This document shows, one piece after another, positions 17,028 to 25,566 of a stretch of 64,000 nucleotides of DNA; the stretch's first letter is position 1, and every line of letters starts with the position of its first letter. The notes below the pieces were generated by a model that worked only from the letters and a program-made list of their open reading frames with translations, ran no database searches and was not told the origin of the DNA. The DNA is from Phycisphaerae bacterium (lineage in GTDB: Bacteria > Planctomycetota > Phycisphaerae > UBA1845): contig JANQQK010000078.1 in assembly GCA_028289375.1 (NCBI GenBank), positions 22,532 through 86,531 on the forward strand. The letters run 5' to 3'. A program made the position numbers and the translations under genes.

Positions 17028-18122
17028 TTACCGCGAAAGCGACGATTCCTCGATCACGTAAATCGACCATGTCTTGATCAGCAGATGCACGCGCGTGCCA
17101 ACTTGCAGCTTCATGCTGTCGATGGATTTTCGCGTCACACGCGCGCGAAGCGTCACCTGCTCATCAACCGCCACAATCAGTTGGATCTCTGCACCCACTT
17201 CGATTTGCTTCACTGTCCCGGCGAACTGATTCCGCGCACTCGTTCCGGTGATCTGACCCTTCGCCACCAACACATCCTCAGGCCGAAACGCCACCGACGC
17301 ATCAGCCCCAATCGCGTGCGGCAGGGCGGGCACCATCAACGTCAGGTCGCCCACGCGCAACGCGCTCGTGTGGTCCTCGCTATCGTGCGACACCACCACC
17401 CCGGTCAACAGATTCTCCGTCCCGCTAAGGCGCGCCAACGGCACCGACGTGGGAGCATGCAACACGTCGCGAGGGACGCCGTCATCGACGATCCGCCCAT
17501 CGCCCATCATCAGCATCCGATCCCCGATTTGCATCGCCTCCGTCGCACTGTGCGTCACGTACACAAAGGGCACGCCCGATTCGCGTTGAACCTCCCGAAG
17601 CTGCCGAACGAGCGACTGCCGTGTCGGCACGTCCACCGCCGACATCGGTTCATCCAAAAGCAGCAACGCGGGCTTGGCGGCCAACGCCCGAATGAGTGAC
17701 ACACGCTGCTGCTCACCGCCCGAAAGCGTCGCGGGCCTTCGATCCGATAGGTCAGCCAATCCCAGGCGACCCAGCCAACCGTCAACATCAAACGCACGAT
17801 CACCATGCGTGGCTGCGTAGGCGATGTTCTCCCGCGTGGTCATGTGCGGAAAGAGCGTCGGCGTTTGAAAAAGATAGCCGACGCGTCGCCGCCGAATCGG
17901 CAAGCACACACCCCGCACGCGATCCACCAAGATCCGCCCATCGAGCGACACGCTCCCACGGTCAGGCTGTTCAATCCCCGCAATGCAGCGCAACGTCGTG
18001 GTCTTGCCCGCACCGCTGGGTCCGAACAGCACAAGCACGCCATCTTCATGCTCGAACCGCATCCGCAACTCAAACGACCCAAACGACCTGGCGATGTCCA
18101 CCTTCAACATGACAGCATCCAT
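17028..18122 (-). CDS. modC: Molybdate ABC transporter ATP-binding protein ModC
   Basis: ATPase that drives molybdate (or tungstate) uptake. Walker A is G-P-S-G-A-G-K-T-T, the ABC signature L-S-G-G-E-Q-Q-R, Walker B L-L-L-L-D-E-P, and the switch histidine follows in Y-V-T-H. The C-terminal ~100 residues look like a TOBE/MOP domain for oxyanion sensing. Length (364) matches ModC. ATG 18122 overlaps the stop of the ModA-ModB gene as TGATG, so the two are translationally coupled. Together they make a complete transporter from two genes. Confidence 0.93.
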   Translation of the reverse strand: MDAVMLKVDIARSFGSFELRMRFEHEDGVLVLFGPSGAGKTTTLRCIAGIEQPDRGSVSLDGRILVDRVRGVCLPIRRRRVGYLFQTPTLFPHMTTRENIAYAATHGDRAFDVDGWLGRLGLADLSDRRPATLSGGEQQRVSLIRALAAKPALLLLDEPMSAVDVPTRQSLVRQLREVQRESGVPFVYVTHSATEAMQIGDRMLMMGDGRIVDDGVPRDVLHAPTSVPLARLSGTENLLTGVVVSHDSEDHTSALRVGDLTLMVPALPHAIGADASVAFRPEDVLVAKGQITGTSARNQFAGTVKQIEVGAEIQLIVAVDEQVTLRARVTRKSIDSMKLQVGTRVHLLIKTWSIYVIEESSLSR

Positions 18123-19582
18123 CACCCGTCCGTCTGTGCCCGTCGCTGCAACCGCACGACCAGCAGGATCACCGCAAACGAAAACCCGCTCAATGCCAAC
18201 ACCAGCACCTTCGCCGACGCATCATCGTGATTCGTAAACGCATGCAGAATCGCCAACGGCGCCGTCATCGTCCGCCCCGGGATCATCCCCGCCAGCATGA
18301 ACGTCGCCCCGAACTCCCCGATCGCCCGCGCGAAACTCAGCACCGCCCCAGCCAGCAACCCATCACGCGCCAACGGCAACGACACCCGCCAGAATGTCCG
18401 CCACCGCGTCGCCCCGAACGTCGCCGACGTCCATTCAAACCGACGATCCACCCGCGCAAACGCCGCCTTCGCAGACACCACCATCAACGGCAACGCCATC
18501 ACCGCCGACGCAATCCCCGCCGCCGGCAACGTCAACGCCACTTGCACGCCGAACCACCCATCCAGCCACTGCCCCACCCAACCCTCGCGACCCAGCAGCA
18601 GGATCAGAACGTACCCCGTCGCCGTTGGCGGCAGCACCAGCGGCAGCACCGCCAACGCATCCACAAACTCCCGCCCCGGCATCGACGTTCGCGACAACCA
18701 GTACCCCACCACCACGCCAATCGGCACCACGAACACCATCGCCCCCAACGCCACCTCCACCGAAAGCCACATCGCCCCCCACAAGTCGATCGACGTGCGT
18801 GCTGACCGAACCGCCGTGGACGTTTCACGGGTATCACCCGCAGGTGGAAAACCATGGCCGTTCAGAATCGCCCGTCCATGCTCGCCGCCCAAAAACGCCA
18901 CGAACGCGTGTGCCACTTCATGGCACGCACCATCTGACAGAACGACCGCCGGATAGACGATTGCATCGTGCGATTCCTTCGGCGCTGCATCCAACACGTC
19001 AAGCCCCGCCAACCGTGCATCGGTTGCGTAGACAATCCCCGCGTCCACCGCACGCGTCTCAACATACGTCAGCAGTTGCCGAGCATTGGCCGCGTGCACG
19101 AGTCGATCCGCCACCGCGTCACGCACGCCAGCATGATCCAAGACCTGTAGCGCATAGTCCCCGATCGGCACGCCGGGCTGACCGATACCGATTCGCCCAC
19201 AATCGGTCAGATGCGCGAATGACGCACAATTGTCTCCGCGACCGACCAGAACCAACCGATTCCCCGCCACGTCGACAACGTCGTCCGCCGCCGCGATCCC
19301 ACGCTGAATCAACCAGTCCACCGGACCGCGTCCCGCCGCCACGAACACATCCACGCTCGCCCCAGCCTCGATCTGTCGCGCCAGCAGATTCGATCCCCCC
19401 GCATTGACCTGCACCGTCACCCCCGAATGCTCGGCTTCAAATTGCACCGCCACATCAGCCACTGCATCCGTCAGACTCGACGCGACCGACACGATGAGCG
19501 CATCGCAATCCCCGCGTGCCGGCATCGCCGCCGCGAGCACCATCAACACCACCATCAAGCGCGAAAAACCGATCATCCTCAT
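18122..19582 (-). CDS. modA-modB: Molybdate transporter fusion: ModA binding protein joined to ModB permease
   Basis: One 486-residue polypeptide does the work of two. The N-terminus has a signal-like segment followed by a ModA-type periplasmic domain (~25-245) with V-A-S-S-L-T-D-A near the start and a conserved I-V-Y-A-T-D-A. Residues ~265-480 are a ModB-type permease with five to six membrane segments, P-L-V-L-P-P-T-A-T-G-Y and the EAA-like loop F-A-R-A-I-G-E-F-G-A-T that contacts ModC. Normally modA and modB are separate genes. The fused order puts the binding domain outside and the channel behind it, so topology works. The ATG at 19582 is chosen; a distal GTG at 19678 is not supported. 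Confidence 0.9.
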   Translation of the reverse strand: MRMIGFSRLMVVLMVLAAAMPARGDCDALIVSVASSLTDAVADVAVQFEAEHSGVTVQVNAGGSNLLARQIEAGASVDVFVAAGRGPVDWLIQRGIAAADDVVDVAGNRLVLVGRGDNCASFAHLTDCGRIGIGQPGVPIGDYALQVLDHAGVRDAVADRLVHAANARQLLTYVETRAVDAGIVYATDARLAGLDVLDAAPKESHDAIVYPAVVLSDGACHEVAHAFVAFLGGEHGRAILNGHGFPPAGDTRETSTAVRSARTSIDLWGAMWLSVEVALGAMVFVVPIGVVVGYWLSRTSMPGREFVDALAVLPLVLPPTATGYVLILLLGREGWVGQWLDGWFGVQVALTLPAAGIASAVMALPLMVVSAKAAFARVDRRFEWTSATFGATRWRTFWRVSLPLARDGLLAGAVLSFARAIGEFGATFMLAGMIPGRTMTAPLAILHAFTNHDDASAKVLVLALSGFSFAVILLVVRLQRRAQTDG

Positions 19583-19692
19583 GCCGATCGAACCGTATCC
19601 CCCGCGACCACGCCACGCAACCAACCCTTGACGAGCCGCCGCTTCAGACAGATAAGACAACCCGAATTGGTGCAACACCGTTGGAGAAACCC

Positions 19693-20259
19693 ATGTCGAT
19701 CATCGTCGCCGTCAAAAAACGCGGCAAGACCGTCGTCGCCGCCGACACACTCTACCTCACAGGATCTCACAAGAACTACTCGGACGAACTCGTCGGCCGA
19801 TCCAAGGTACGCAAGGTCGGCTCATCCGTTGTCGGCGTCACCGGCTGGTCCATTTACCTCAACATCTTCGATCACTTTGTCGAGAAGCAGCGCATTCCGG
19901 CGCTCAAGAACGAACTCGTCGTTTTCGATTTCTTTCTCAGATTCTGGCGTGACCTTCGTGAACGCTACACGCTCGTCAAGGATCTCCGCGACAACGCCGA
20001 CTGCCCCTTCGGAGATCTCGACTCCAGCTTCCTCGTCGTCAATCGCTATGGCATGTTCGACGTCCACGGCAACATGACCGTCTTTCAACATCGCGACTTC
20101 TGTGCCATCGGCAGTGGCGCACCCTACGCCTACGGCGCCCTCCACGCCCTCTACGATGACATCAACAGCCCGAAGGAACTCGCCCAACGCGCCGTCGAAG
20201 CCGCCATCCGTTTCGACGACGGCTGCGGTGGTGACACCGAATTCTTTCCAGTGAAGTAA
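19693..20259 (+). CDS. HslV/proteasome-like Ntn-hydrolase fold protein
   Basis: A 188-residue protein that begins M-S-I-I-V-A-V and continues with T-V-V-A-A-D, the beta-strand start and catalytic Asp of proteasome-type Ntn hydrolases, then a lysine-rich K-V-R-K-V where Lys33 is expected, and A-I-G-S-G-A-P-Y-A as in HslV. After Met removal the nucleophile would be Ser, not Thr. GGAG lies 8 nt before the ATG. No hslU is adjacent, so it is probably not classical HslV; it may be a stand-alone peptidase. It is convergent with the glycosylase gene, 10 nt apart. Confidence 0.75.
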   Translation: MSIIVAVKKRGKTVVAADTLYLTGSHKNYSDELVGRSKVRKVGSSVVGVTGWSIYLNIFDHFVEKQRIPALKNELVVFDFFLRFWRDLRERYTLVKDLRDNADCPFGDLDSSFLVVNRYGMFDVHGNMTVFQHRDFCAIGSGAPYAYGALHALYDDINSPKELAQRAVEAAIRFDDGCGGDTEFFPVK

Positions 20260-20269
20260 CGTGCAACCG

Positions 20270-21025
20270 TCAGCGTTGTCGCTGACAATTCCGACAGAAA
20301 TAGGTCGATCGCCTGGCCGACCCCTGAATGATCCTGGCGATGATCGTCCCACATGCTGGGCAGGGCGATCCAGCACGTCGATACACCCGATGCGACCAGC
20401 GCCCACCCTGACGGTAACTCTCCCACAAGACCGTCGTCATCGCATCCACCAGCGTCCTCATCACGGAACCTGATAGCCCATTCGCCGTTGCTGTCGGATC
20501 AACGCCCGCCAGAAAGAGCGCCTCGCTCTTGGCCACGTTGCCCACCCCCGAGACAACCGACTGATCCATGATGACCTCACCGATCGGCTGCGACCGTGAC
20601 ATCAGCCGCTCCATCACGTCGTCGCGATCCAGACCATCCGCCATGAGATCAGGACCCAGCGTCGCGAGCTTCGCCTCCAGACCTTCCCCATCCATCACCC
20701 GCATCGACTGCCCGCCGAAGTTACACACCGTCGCCGCCCCGACGTACAACCCCAGCCACGCCCGCTCCGGCGGAAACAACAACTGCCCGTCGATCCGCCG
20801 CCAACGCCCGCGCATCAACACCTGATTGTGCAGGTACGTCCCATCCGAAAACGCAAACGCAAGGTGCTTACCCTTGCACCACACCCGTTCAACGACCGCC
20901 CCCGCAACCGACTCCGCAAATGCAGAAAGCGTCAGGCGCGTCGTCCAACACGACACCACCCGACGCCCGATCAGTTGCCTCGAAAGTCGTTCCGCCGTCA
21001 GCCTGACCTGAGGCCCCTCAGCCAT
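20270..21025 (-). CDS. Fpg/Nei-family DNA glycosylase with N-terminal Ala
   Basis: Base-excision repair glycosylase/AP lyase for oxidised bases. It has the N-terminal A-E-G-P motif, the beta-hairpin lysine (C-K-G-K-H), the helix-two-turn-helix S-G-V-G-N-V-A-K-S-E-A-L-F, and a C-terminal zinc finger C-x2-C-x16-C-x2-C with R-S-T-Y-F-C. The usual N-terminal Pro nucleophile is Ala; NEIL3 of animals uses Val in this place, so activity is possible. Length (251) is family-typical. It is the last gene of the epimerase-lipocalin operon. Fpg and Nei cannot be told apart safely. Confidence 0.88.
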   Translation of the reverse strand: MAEGPQVRLTAERLSRQLIGRRVVSCWTTRLTLSAFAESVAGAVVERVWCKGKHLAFAFSDGTYLHNQVLMRGRWRRIDGQLLFPPERAWLGLYVGAATVCNFGGQSMRVMDGEGLEAKLATLGPDLMADGLDRDDVMERLMSRSQPIGEVIMDQSVVSGVGNVAKSEALFLAGVDPTATANGLSGSVMRTLVDAMTTVLWESYRQGGRWSHRVYRRAGSPCPACGTIIARIIQGSARRSTYFCRNCQRQR

Positions 21026-21054
21026 GCCACATGCTTATCTCGACGACCGAAGCA

Positions 21055-21603
21055 CTATTCCGCCGCTTCCGGCTGACCCGACATCTCAAGTCCGTCCGGG
21101 TCGTACCCAAGCTCCGGCAGCCGTTCGCGAATGCCATCCAAAACCGCCTCATCCAGTTGCGGCGACCGACTGAGAATCCAAAGCGAACGACGTCGCGGCT
21201 CACCGACCACCGCATACCCGTAATCCTCTTCATCGCCCAATTCGAGAATCCAGTAATCGCCCTCGAAGATTGGCAGAAAGAAGCTCACCTTCAACTTGGC
21301 GTTGGTCTCCGCATCCACGATCCGGGCCGATCCCTCGATGCTCCGCTCCGGGCCGTCCAGATCACCCTCACGACACGTATTCAGCACACTGATCCGACCG
21401 TCGTCGAGCAGACCATAATCCGCCGTCGATGCGATGCATCCTTCCTGAAAGACCGTCGGATACTTGGCAATCTCGTACCACTTGCCCAGATACCGCTCGA
21501 CTTCAACATTGTTGACCGTCGGCAATGGCGCCAGCGGCGCACCACAACCAACCAAGACCGTCATGCCCACACCGACCACGCCACAAAACCACAGTTTGTT
21601 CAC
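21055..21603 (-). CDS. blc: Bacterial lipocalin Blc, lipoprotein
   Basis: Outer-membrane lipocalin (182 residues) that binds lipids or fatty acids and is induced by envelope or oxidative stress in other bacteria. A lipobox L-V-G-C ends the signal peptide at ~20. The lipocalin signature G-K-W-Y-E-I-A-K-Y-P follows at ~41, then N-T-C-R and the closing W-I-L-S-R. The start is GTG 21603, with GAAGGTG 4 nt upstream. Spacings of 17 nt to the upstream gene and 29 nt to the glycosylase gene indicate one operon. Confidence 0.93.
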   Translation of the reverse strand: MNKLWFCGVVGVGMTVLVGCGAPLAPLPTVNNVEVERYLGKWYEIAKYPTVFQEGCIASTADYGLLDDGRISVLNTCREGDLDGPERSIEGSARIVDAETNAKLKVSFFLPIFEGDYWILELGDEEDYGYAVVGEPRRRSLWILSRSPQLDEAVLDGIRERLPELGYDPDGLEMSGQPEAAE

Positions 21604-21620
21604 AATTCACCTTCTTTTCG

Positions 21621-22061
21621 TCAGGAGTGGCCGCTACCAAACAGCACGATCGCAATCACCGAGCGTCCAGTCCACAGCCACGTTCGAATCCAATTCGTTC
21701 CCACCAATCGCCGCACAACGTCGACATCAAAGCCTTCCGAAAGCCGTTGATGACATGGTATCTGAAACACCGCCGTCGACACCCAAATGCCGACCAGCAT
21801 CAACAAGCCGGCGACAGCCAAAGACGATGGCAGCACCACCACAAGCAACACCGCCGACGCCACTTCCGCCAGCATCACCGGCGCCACCACCCAATTGGTC
21901 CGCTTCATGTGCTCATGTTCATACGCGACAGCCGACTCTGCCGACAACCGCGCGAACAGCGGATAATGCACGACCTGAACGAACCAGATCAACCCGGTCA
22001 TGAACAACGTCGCGAAGAGATGAACGATCAGCATCGAGGATTCGCTGAGCATCGAGGTCAT
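21621..22061 (-). CDS. Four-helix membrane protein of unknown function
   Basis: A 146-residue protein with about four membrane segments. The first contains W-F-V-Q-V-V-H-Y-P-L-F, a pattern shared by small uncharacterised membrane proteins found beside lipocalin and epimerase genes. An alternative ATG at 22052 would shorten it by three residues. It lies 20 nt after the epimerase gene and 17 nt before blc. Function unknown. Confidence 0.7.
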   Translation of the reverse strand: MTSMLSESSMLIVHLFATLFMTGLIWFVQVVHYPLFARLSAESAVAYEHEHMKRTNWVVAPVMLAEVASAVLLVVVLPSSLAVAGLLMLVGIWVSTAVFQIPCHQRLSEGFDVDVVRRLVGTNWIRTWLWTGRSVIAIVLFGSGHS

Positions 22062-22081
22062 GACTGATACCGTGCCTCGGC

Positions 22082-23461
22082 TTACTGGGTCGCGCCGAGT
22101 TCAACCCGCAACGCTTCTTCCAATTGCGGCGTGGAAAACGGGTAATCAAATGCGTTGAGCCTGCTTGGCGTGACCCGTGTGCTGCTCAGCAGCAACTCGT
22201 CACCCATCTCGCCGAAGACCAGCCGGACCATCGGACCCGGCATCGGGAAGATCGTCGGTCGCTTCAGCACCTTACCCAGCGTCTTCGTGAATTCCAGATT
22301 CGTCACAGGATGCGGAGACACTGCATTCACCGGCCCCTGATAGCGATCATCAAATAGGGCTTCGTGGATTACCCCCACCAGATCATCGAGCGAAATCCAG
22401 CTCATGAACTGACGACCGCTTCCAAGGCGACCACCGGCCCCCATCTTGAACGGCGGCAGCATTTTCACGAGTGCGCCACCCTGCGCCGACACCACCATCC
22501 CGATGCGCAGATGCACCACGCGAATGCCGGCTTGCCGCGCAGGTTCCGCCGCCTCTTCCCATGCCCGACAAACCTCCGCAAGAAACCCGTCGCCCGAACC
22601 ACTCGCCTCATCCACAGCCTCATCGCCGCGATCGCCATAAAACCCGATCGCCGAAGCACAGACGAGTGTCCTGGGCGGATGTTCCATCTTTGCGAGCGTT
22701 TCACACATCAGCCGTGTTCCCGCAACGCGACTCTCCAAAATCGCCTGCTTCTTCGCCGCATTCCAGCGTCCCGTCGCAATGCTCTCACCAGCGAGGTGGA
22801 CCACCGCGTCGGCTCCGTCGAACGCCGCCAGGTCAATTTCGCCTGCGTCCGGATTCCACGGGTAGCCCGATGATCCGTTTCCCGAAGACGATCGCAACAA
22901 CCGTCGCACCTCGTGGCCGCCGCCAGACAGGAACGCGCTCAATGCCGAGCCGACCAGCCCGTGAGACCCCGACACCACAACCGATTTCTGTCCCTGCGAT
23001 GCATGCCGATCGTGTCTCATCAGATCCTCCCTCGTGCGTCGATGTCGAAAAGCGAATGTCTGTTCCAGCGATGTGCGGATGGATCCGCCTCCAAGCGCCG
23101 CCCCGATACTTCCGCCGGGCAGCGCGTATTCAATTTCATCAATAAGGGTGCATGCACGATCGGAACGGGCTTCGAACCGATGCTTGTGCAGCCAACGGCG
23201 AAAGGGCCCTTTGATTTGATCGTCAATGAACAACTCACCGGGAATGTACGCCCCATGTCGGGCTTCCCATGTTACCCAGAGAGGTCCCTTGCGAATGCGC
23301 ATCACAAGGCGACCGTCGGGCTTAATACCACCCTCGCGCTCGAGTACTTCGATACGCTCCCATGGCGGCATGAGACGATCAAAGGCACCCGGCTGAGCAT
23401 GCCAGTCGAAGGCACGCTCAGCCGAGACGCCCAGATCTGTTTGGAACGTAACCGTAGGCAT
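22082..23461 (-). CDS. SRPBCC domain fused to TIGR01777 NAD(P)-dependent epimerase
   Basis: A two-domain 459-residue protein. Residues 1-~150 form an SRPBCC/START-like ligand-binding domain (F-D-W-H-A-Q-P-G-A-F near the start). From ~158 an extended SDR of the TIGR01777/SDR39U1 type begins with V-V-S-G-S-H-G-L-V-G-S-A, followed by V-V-H-L-A-G-E-S-I and A-S-A-I-G-F-Y-G-D, which contains the Tyr of the active site; the usual downstream Lys is not obvious. Its substrate is unknown in all bacteria. First gene of the operon ending with the DNA glycosylase. Fused and unfused versions both occur. Confidence 0.88.
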   Translation of the reverse strand: MPTVTFQTDLGVSAERAFDWHAQPGAFDRLMPPWERIEVLEREGGIKPDGRLVMRIRKGPLWVTWEARHGAYIPGELFIDDQIKGPFRRWLHKHRFEARSDRACTLIDEIEYALPGGSIGAALGGGSIRTSLEQTFAFRHRRTREDLMRHDRHASQGQKSVVVSGSHGLVGSALSAFLSGGGHEVRRLLRSSSGNGSSGYPWNPDAGEIDLAAFDGADAVVHLAGESIATGRWNAAKKQAILESRVAGTRLMCETLAKMEHPPRTLVCASAIGFYGDRGDEAVDEASGSGDGFLAEVCRAWEEAAEPARQAGIRVVHLRIGMVVSAQGGALVKMLPPFKMGAGGRLGSGRQFMSWISLDDLVGVIHEALFDDRYQGPVNAVSPHPVTNLEFTKTLGKVLKRPTIFPMPGPMVRLVFGEMGDELLLSSTRVTPSRLNAFDYPFSTPQLEEALRVELGATQ

Positions 23462-23494
23462 GCTGACGCTCCAAAATCCTGAATGCAGAAAACG

Positions 23495-24388
23495 CTACGC
23501 CGCTGTTTGCGAAGCCAACAACACGTTGATTGCTTCCTGCATCATATCGCCGGCCCGAACAGACTTCAGGTCAACCCTGTCCAGGAATTTGCTCTCGTTT
23601 TCGTCGCCGGCAAAGAGGGCGGCCCGAAGCTTGTCGACCGCCGAGATCTGAATCTGCCGCACCCGCTCCTTACTGAATCGGATCATCTTGCCGATCGACT
23701 CGAGCGTCTCAGAGCGACCGTTGGTGATCTGCAGCAACCGTCGCTCAAGCACGAACCGTTCGAGTGCACTGAGACCGGCACTGTTGTCGCGGAGCATCAT
23801 CTTCACCTGCTCGATCAGCACCTCGGCATTCAAACCCATTGAGTCCATTCCGGCTGCCTCAGCGCGGGCCATCTCGTCCGCCTTGCGAATACGAGCGATC
23901 TCCCGGCGCTGTTTCTTCGACAGTGCGGCAAACGCGCGAAGGATCGACGTGCACGCGTACGTGCTGAAGCGATAACCCTTCCACGGGTTGAAGCTCACGA
24001 CCGAGCGGTAAAGTGTCCACAGTCCTTCACTGAAGAGATCATCGCGATCAATGTCCGTGACAGTGCTCCGCTTGCGCATCTGGTAAATCAAGCCAATGTT
24101 CTGATTCACAAGGTACGCCAGGATTCGGCCATGAAGGATGGCCGGGTCGGGGTTGCGAAGCGCCTTGGGCCGACGCGACGGGGCCACGTTGGCAAGGGAA
24201 CCACATGCATGAAGCGCCTTGAACATGACGCTCTCATCGCTGGGGTCCATCGTTTCCTTTTCGGCAATGATCGATTTGGCCTCGCTGATCCATTGTTGGA
24301 GCAGTTGAGCATCGTGCAGTTCGTCATGCTCGACAAACGTGGGCTTGTCAGTGGCAATGCCGGCTCGGTTCTTACTGCTCTTGATCAT
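23495..24388 (-). CDS. Sigma-70 family RNA polymerase sigma factor
   Basis: A 297-residue alternative sigma factor. Region 2 reads D-L-F-S-E-G-L-W-T-L-Y-R then F-S-T-Y-A (~130-165), the -10 recognition helix. Region 4 is a helix-turn-helix with L-E-S-I-G-K-M-I and S-K-E-R-V-R-Q-I-Q (~235-262), the -35 recognition part. The N-terminal 100 residues do not resemble region 1 of RpoD, so it is not the housekeeping factor. ATG 24388 has GGGAGG 5 nt upstream and a promoter about 50 nt upstream. Its stop lies 33 nt before the SRPBCC-epimerase gene, so it may head that operon. Confidence 0.88.
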   Translation of the reverse strand: MIKSSKNRAGIATDKPTFVEHDELHDAQLLQQWISEAKSIIAEKETMDPSDESVMFKALHACGSLANVAPSRRPKALRNPDPAILHGRILAYLVNQNIGLIYQMRKRSTVTDIDRDDLFSEGLWTLYRSVVSFNPWKGYRFSTYACTSILRAFAALSKKQRREIARIRKADEMARAEAAGMDSMGLNAEVLIEQVKMMLRDNSAGLSALERFVLERRLLQITNGRSETLESIGKMIRFSKERVRQIQISAVDKLRAALFAGDENESKFLDRVDLKSVRAGDMMQEAINVLLASQTAA

Positions 24389-24646
24389 CTTGGCCTCCCG
24401 CGGATGTTCCCGCAAAAATCGTTCAATCCGTTCACTTATTATTATCGGTTAGCGGATGAATTCGTCAAGCTAAAAAGCGTGCAAATCGTGCATTCAGCTT
24501 CCGGTTTGAACGAATCGCGACAAGAATACACGCATGAGTGACCGATAAACTGCGATTTTCGCCCCCGGCGACCGTTTTGAATGGTTTTTGTACCGGCCGC
24601 GATTTAGAATCCCGTGGATAGAGATACAGGACCTCAGGTGAGGATG
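24389..24646. other. Divergent regulatory region between sigma factor and MerR-type regulator
   Basis: The 258-nt region is AT-richer than its surroundings. It holds the sigma-gene promoter and, toward the right, TAGAAT at 24605-24610, a plausible -10 for the regulator gene without a clear -35. No long palindrome was found by eye. Confidence 0.45.
24441..24468 (-). promoter_or_regulatory. Promoter of the sigma factor gene
   Basis: On the minus strand TTGACG (24468-24463) and GATAAT (24446-24441) are 16 nt apart, close to sigma70 consensus, and point at the start codon at 24388. It lies in the shared divergent region with the MerR-type regulator gene, so that regulator could act here. Confidence 0.5.
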
Positions 24647-25540
24647 ATGACCATGGAACAGGTGCTTACGCCAAGACAGGTTGCCGTTGCGATTGGGGTT
24701 AGTGAGGCGTCACTCAAGCGGTGGTGCGACAAGGGGCTGGTCGAGGCCACCCGAACGGTCGGTGGACACCGGCGACTTCCCATTGCGGGCGTCCTGCGAT
24801 TCCTGCAGGATCGCGGTCAACCGTTGGTCAAACCCGAAATCCTGGGTCTCCCATCTGCGACGGGGACGGGCGAGCACAGCATCGAACGTGCACGTGAGCG
24901 ATTTCAGGAGGCCTTGGAACAGGGCGACCTCGAACGCGTCAGGCGGACGATCTTCGATCTGTTCTTGGCCAAGTTCACGGCGTGTGAGATTGGCGACCGC
25001 GTCATCTCCCCGACATTTGAGCAGTTGGGCGAGAAATGGCGTCACGGGGAGTTGGAGATTTTCAAAGAGCGGCGCGCCTGCGAATTGTGCATGCGGGCGC
25101 TGAACGAGCTCCGAACCGGCATTCCGGAACCGGGTGAGAACGCTCCCATCGCGATCGGCGGCTCTTTGGAACAGGATGTTTACACACTTCCAACGACGCT
25201 TGTCGAACTGACGTTGCGCGAAATCGGATTCAATGCTCAGTCATTTGGCGTCGGTCTCCCAGCCGAGACGATCGGCGAAGCCGTGAAAGAGCTGAAACCG
25301 GCCATCGTTTGGGTCAGCATCTCACACGTTCAGGATATGAGCAAAGTGATAAGCGGTGCGCGTCAACTGCATGAGGTAGCCACAGAGTGCGGGGCGTCGC
25401 TGGTCATCGGTGGACGCGCGGCCACCTACGATTTGCGGAGTCAGTTGGTTTTCTCTGCCCACTGCGACACGCTCGCGCATATGGAGACGTTCGCGCAGTC
25501 AAAAATCGGCCTGCCGGAGAACGTGTCTCAAGCAGGCTGA
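24647..25540 (+). CDS. MerR-type HTH regulator with B12-binding-like domain (LitR/CarH-like)
   Basis: Residues ~3-52 form a MerR helix-turn-helix and wing (R-Q-V-A-V-A-I-G-V-S, then T-V-G-G-H-R-R). Residues ~70-160 match the helical cap that precedes cobalamin-binding domains, and ~165-285 the Rossmann-like B12 fold, ending with V-I-G-G-R-A. In CarH/LitR the cap-fold junction has E-x-H or D-x-H-x-x-G for cobalt ligation; here it reads E-Q-D-V-Y-T-L-P, so the histidine is missing. ATGs at 24644, 24647 and 24653 compete; AGGTGA at 24636 favours 24647. Divergent from the sigma gene, which it may control. Light sensing cannot be claimed without the ligand residue. Confidence 0.8.
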   Translation: MTMEQVLTPRQVAVAIGVSEASLKRWCDKGLVEATRTVGGHRRLPIAGVLRFLQDRGQPLVKPEILGLPSATGTGEHSIERARERFQEALEQGDLERVRRTIFDLFLAKFTACEIGDRVISPTFEQLGEKWRHGELEIFKERRACELCMRALNELRTGIPEPGENAPIAIGGSLEQDVYTLPTTLVELTLREIGFNAQSFGVGLPAETIGEAVKELKPAIVWVSISHVQDMSKVISGARQLHEVATECGASLVIGGRAATYDLRSQLVFSAHCDTLAHMETFAQSKIGLPENVSQAG

Positions 25541-25566
25541 TCGATCGTTTGGCTATTTCGGTTGTA

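Noticed and set aside
18394..19407. 337-codon plus-strand frame over modA-modB
   Set aside because: Extremely P/T/R/S-rich translation without domains; the minus strand is clearly ModA-ModB.
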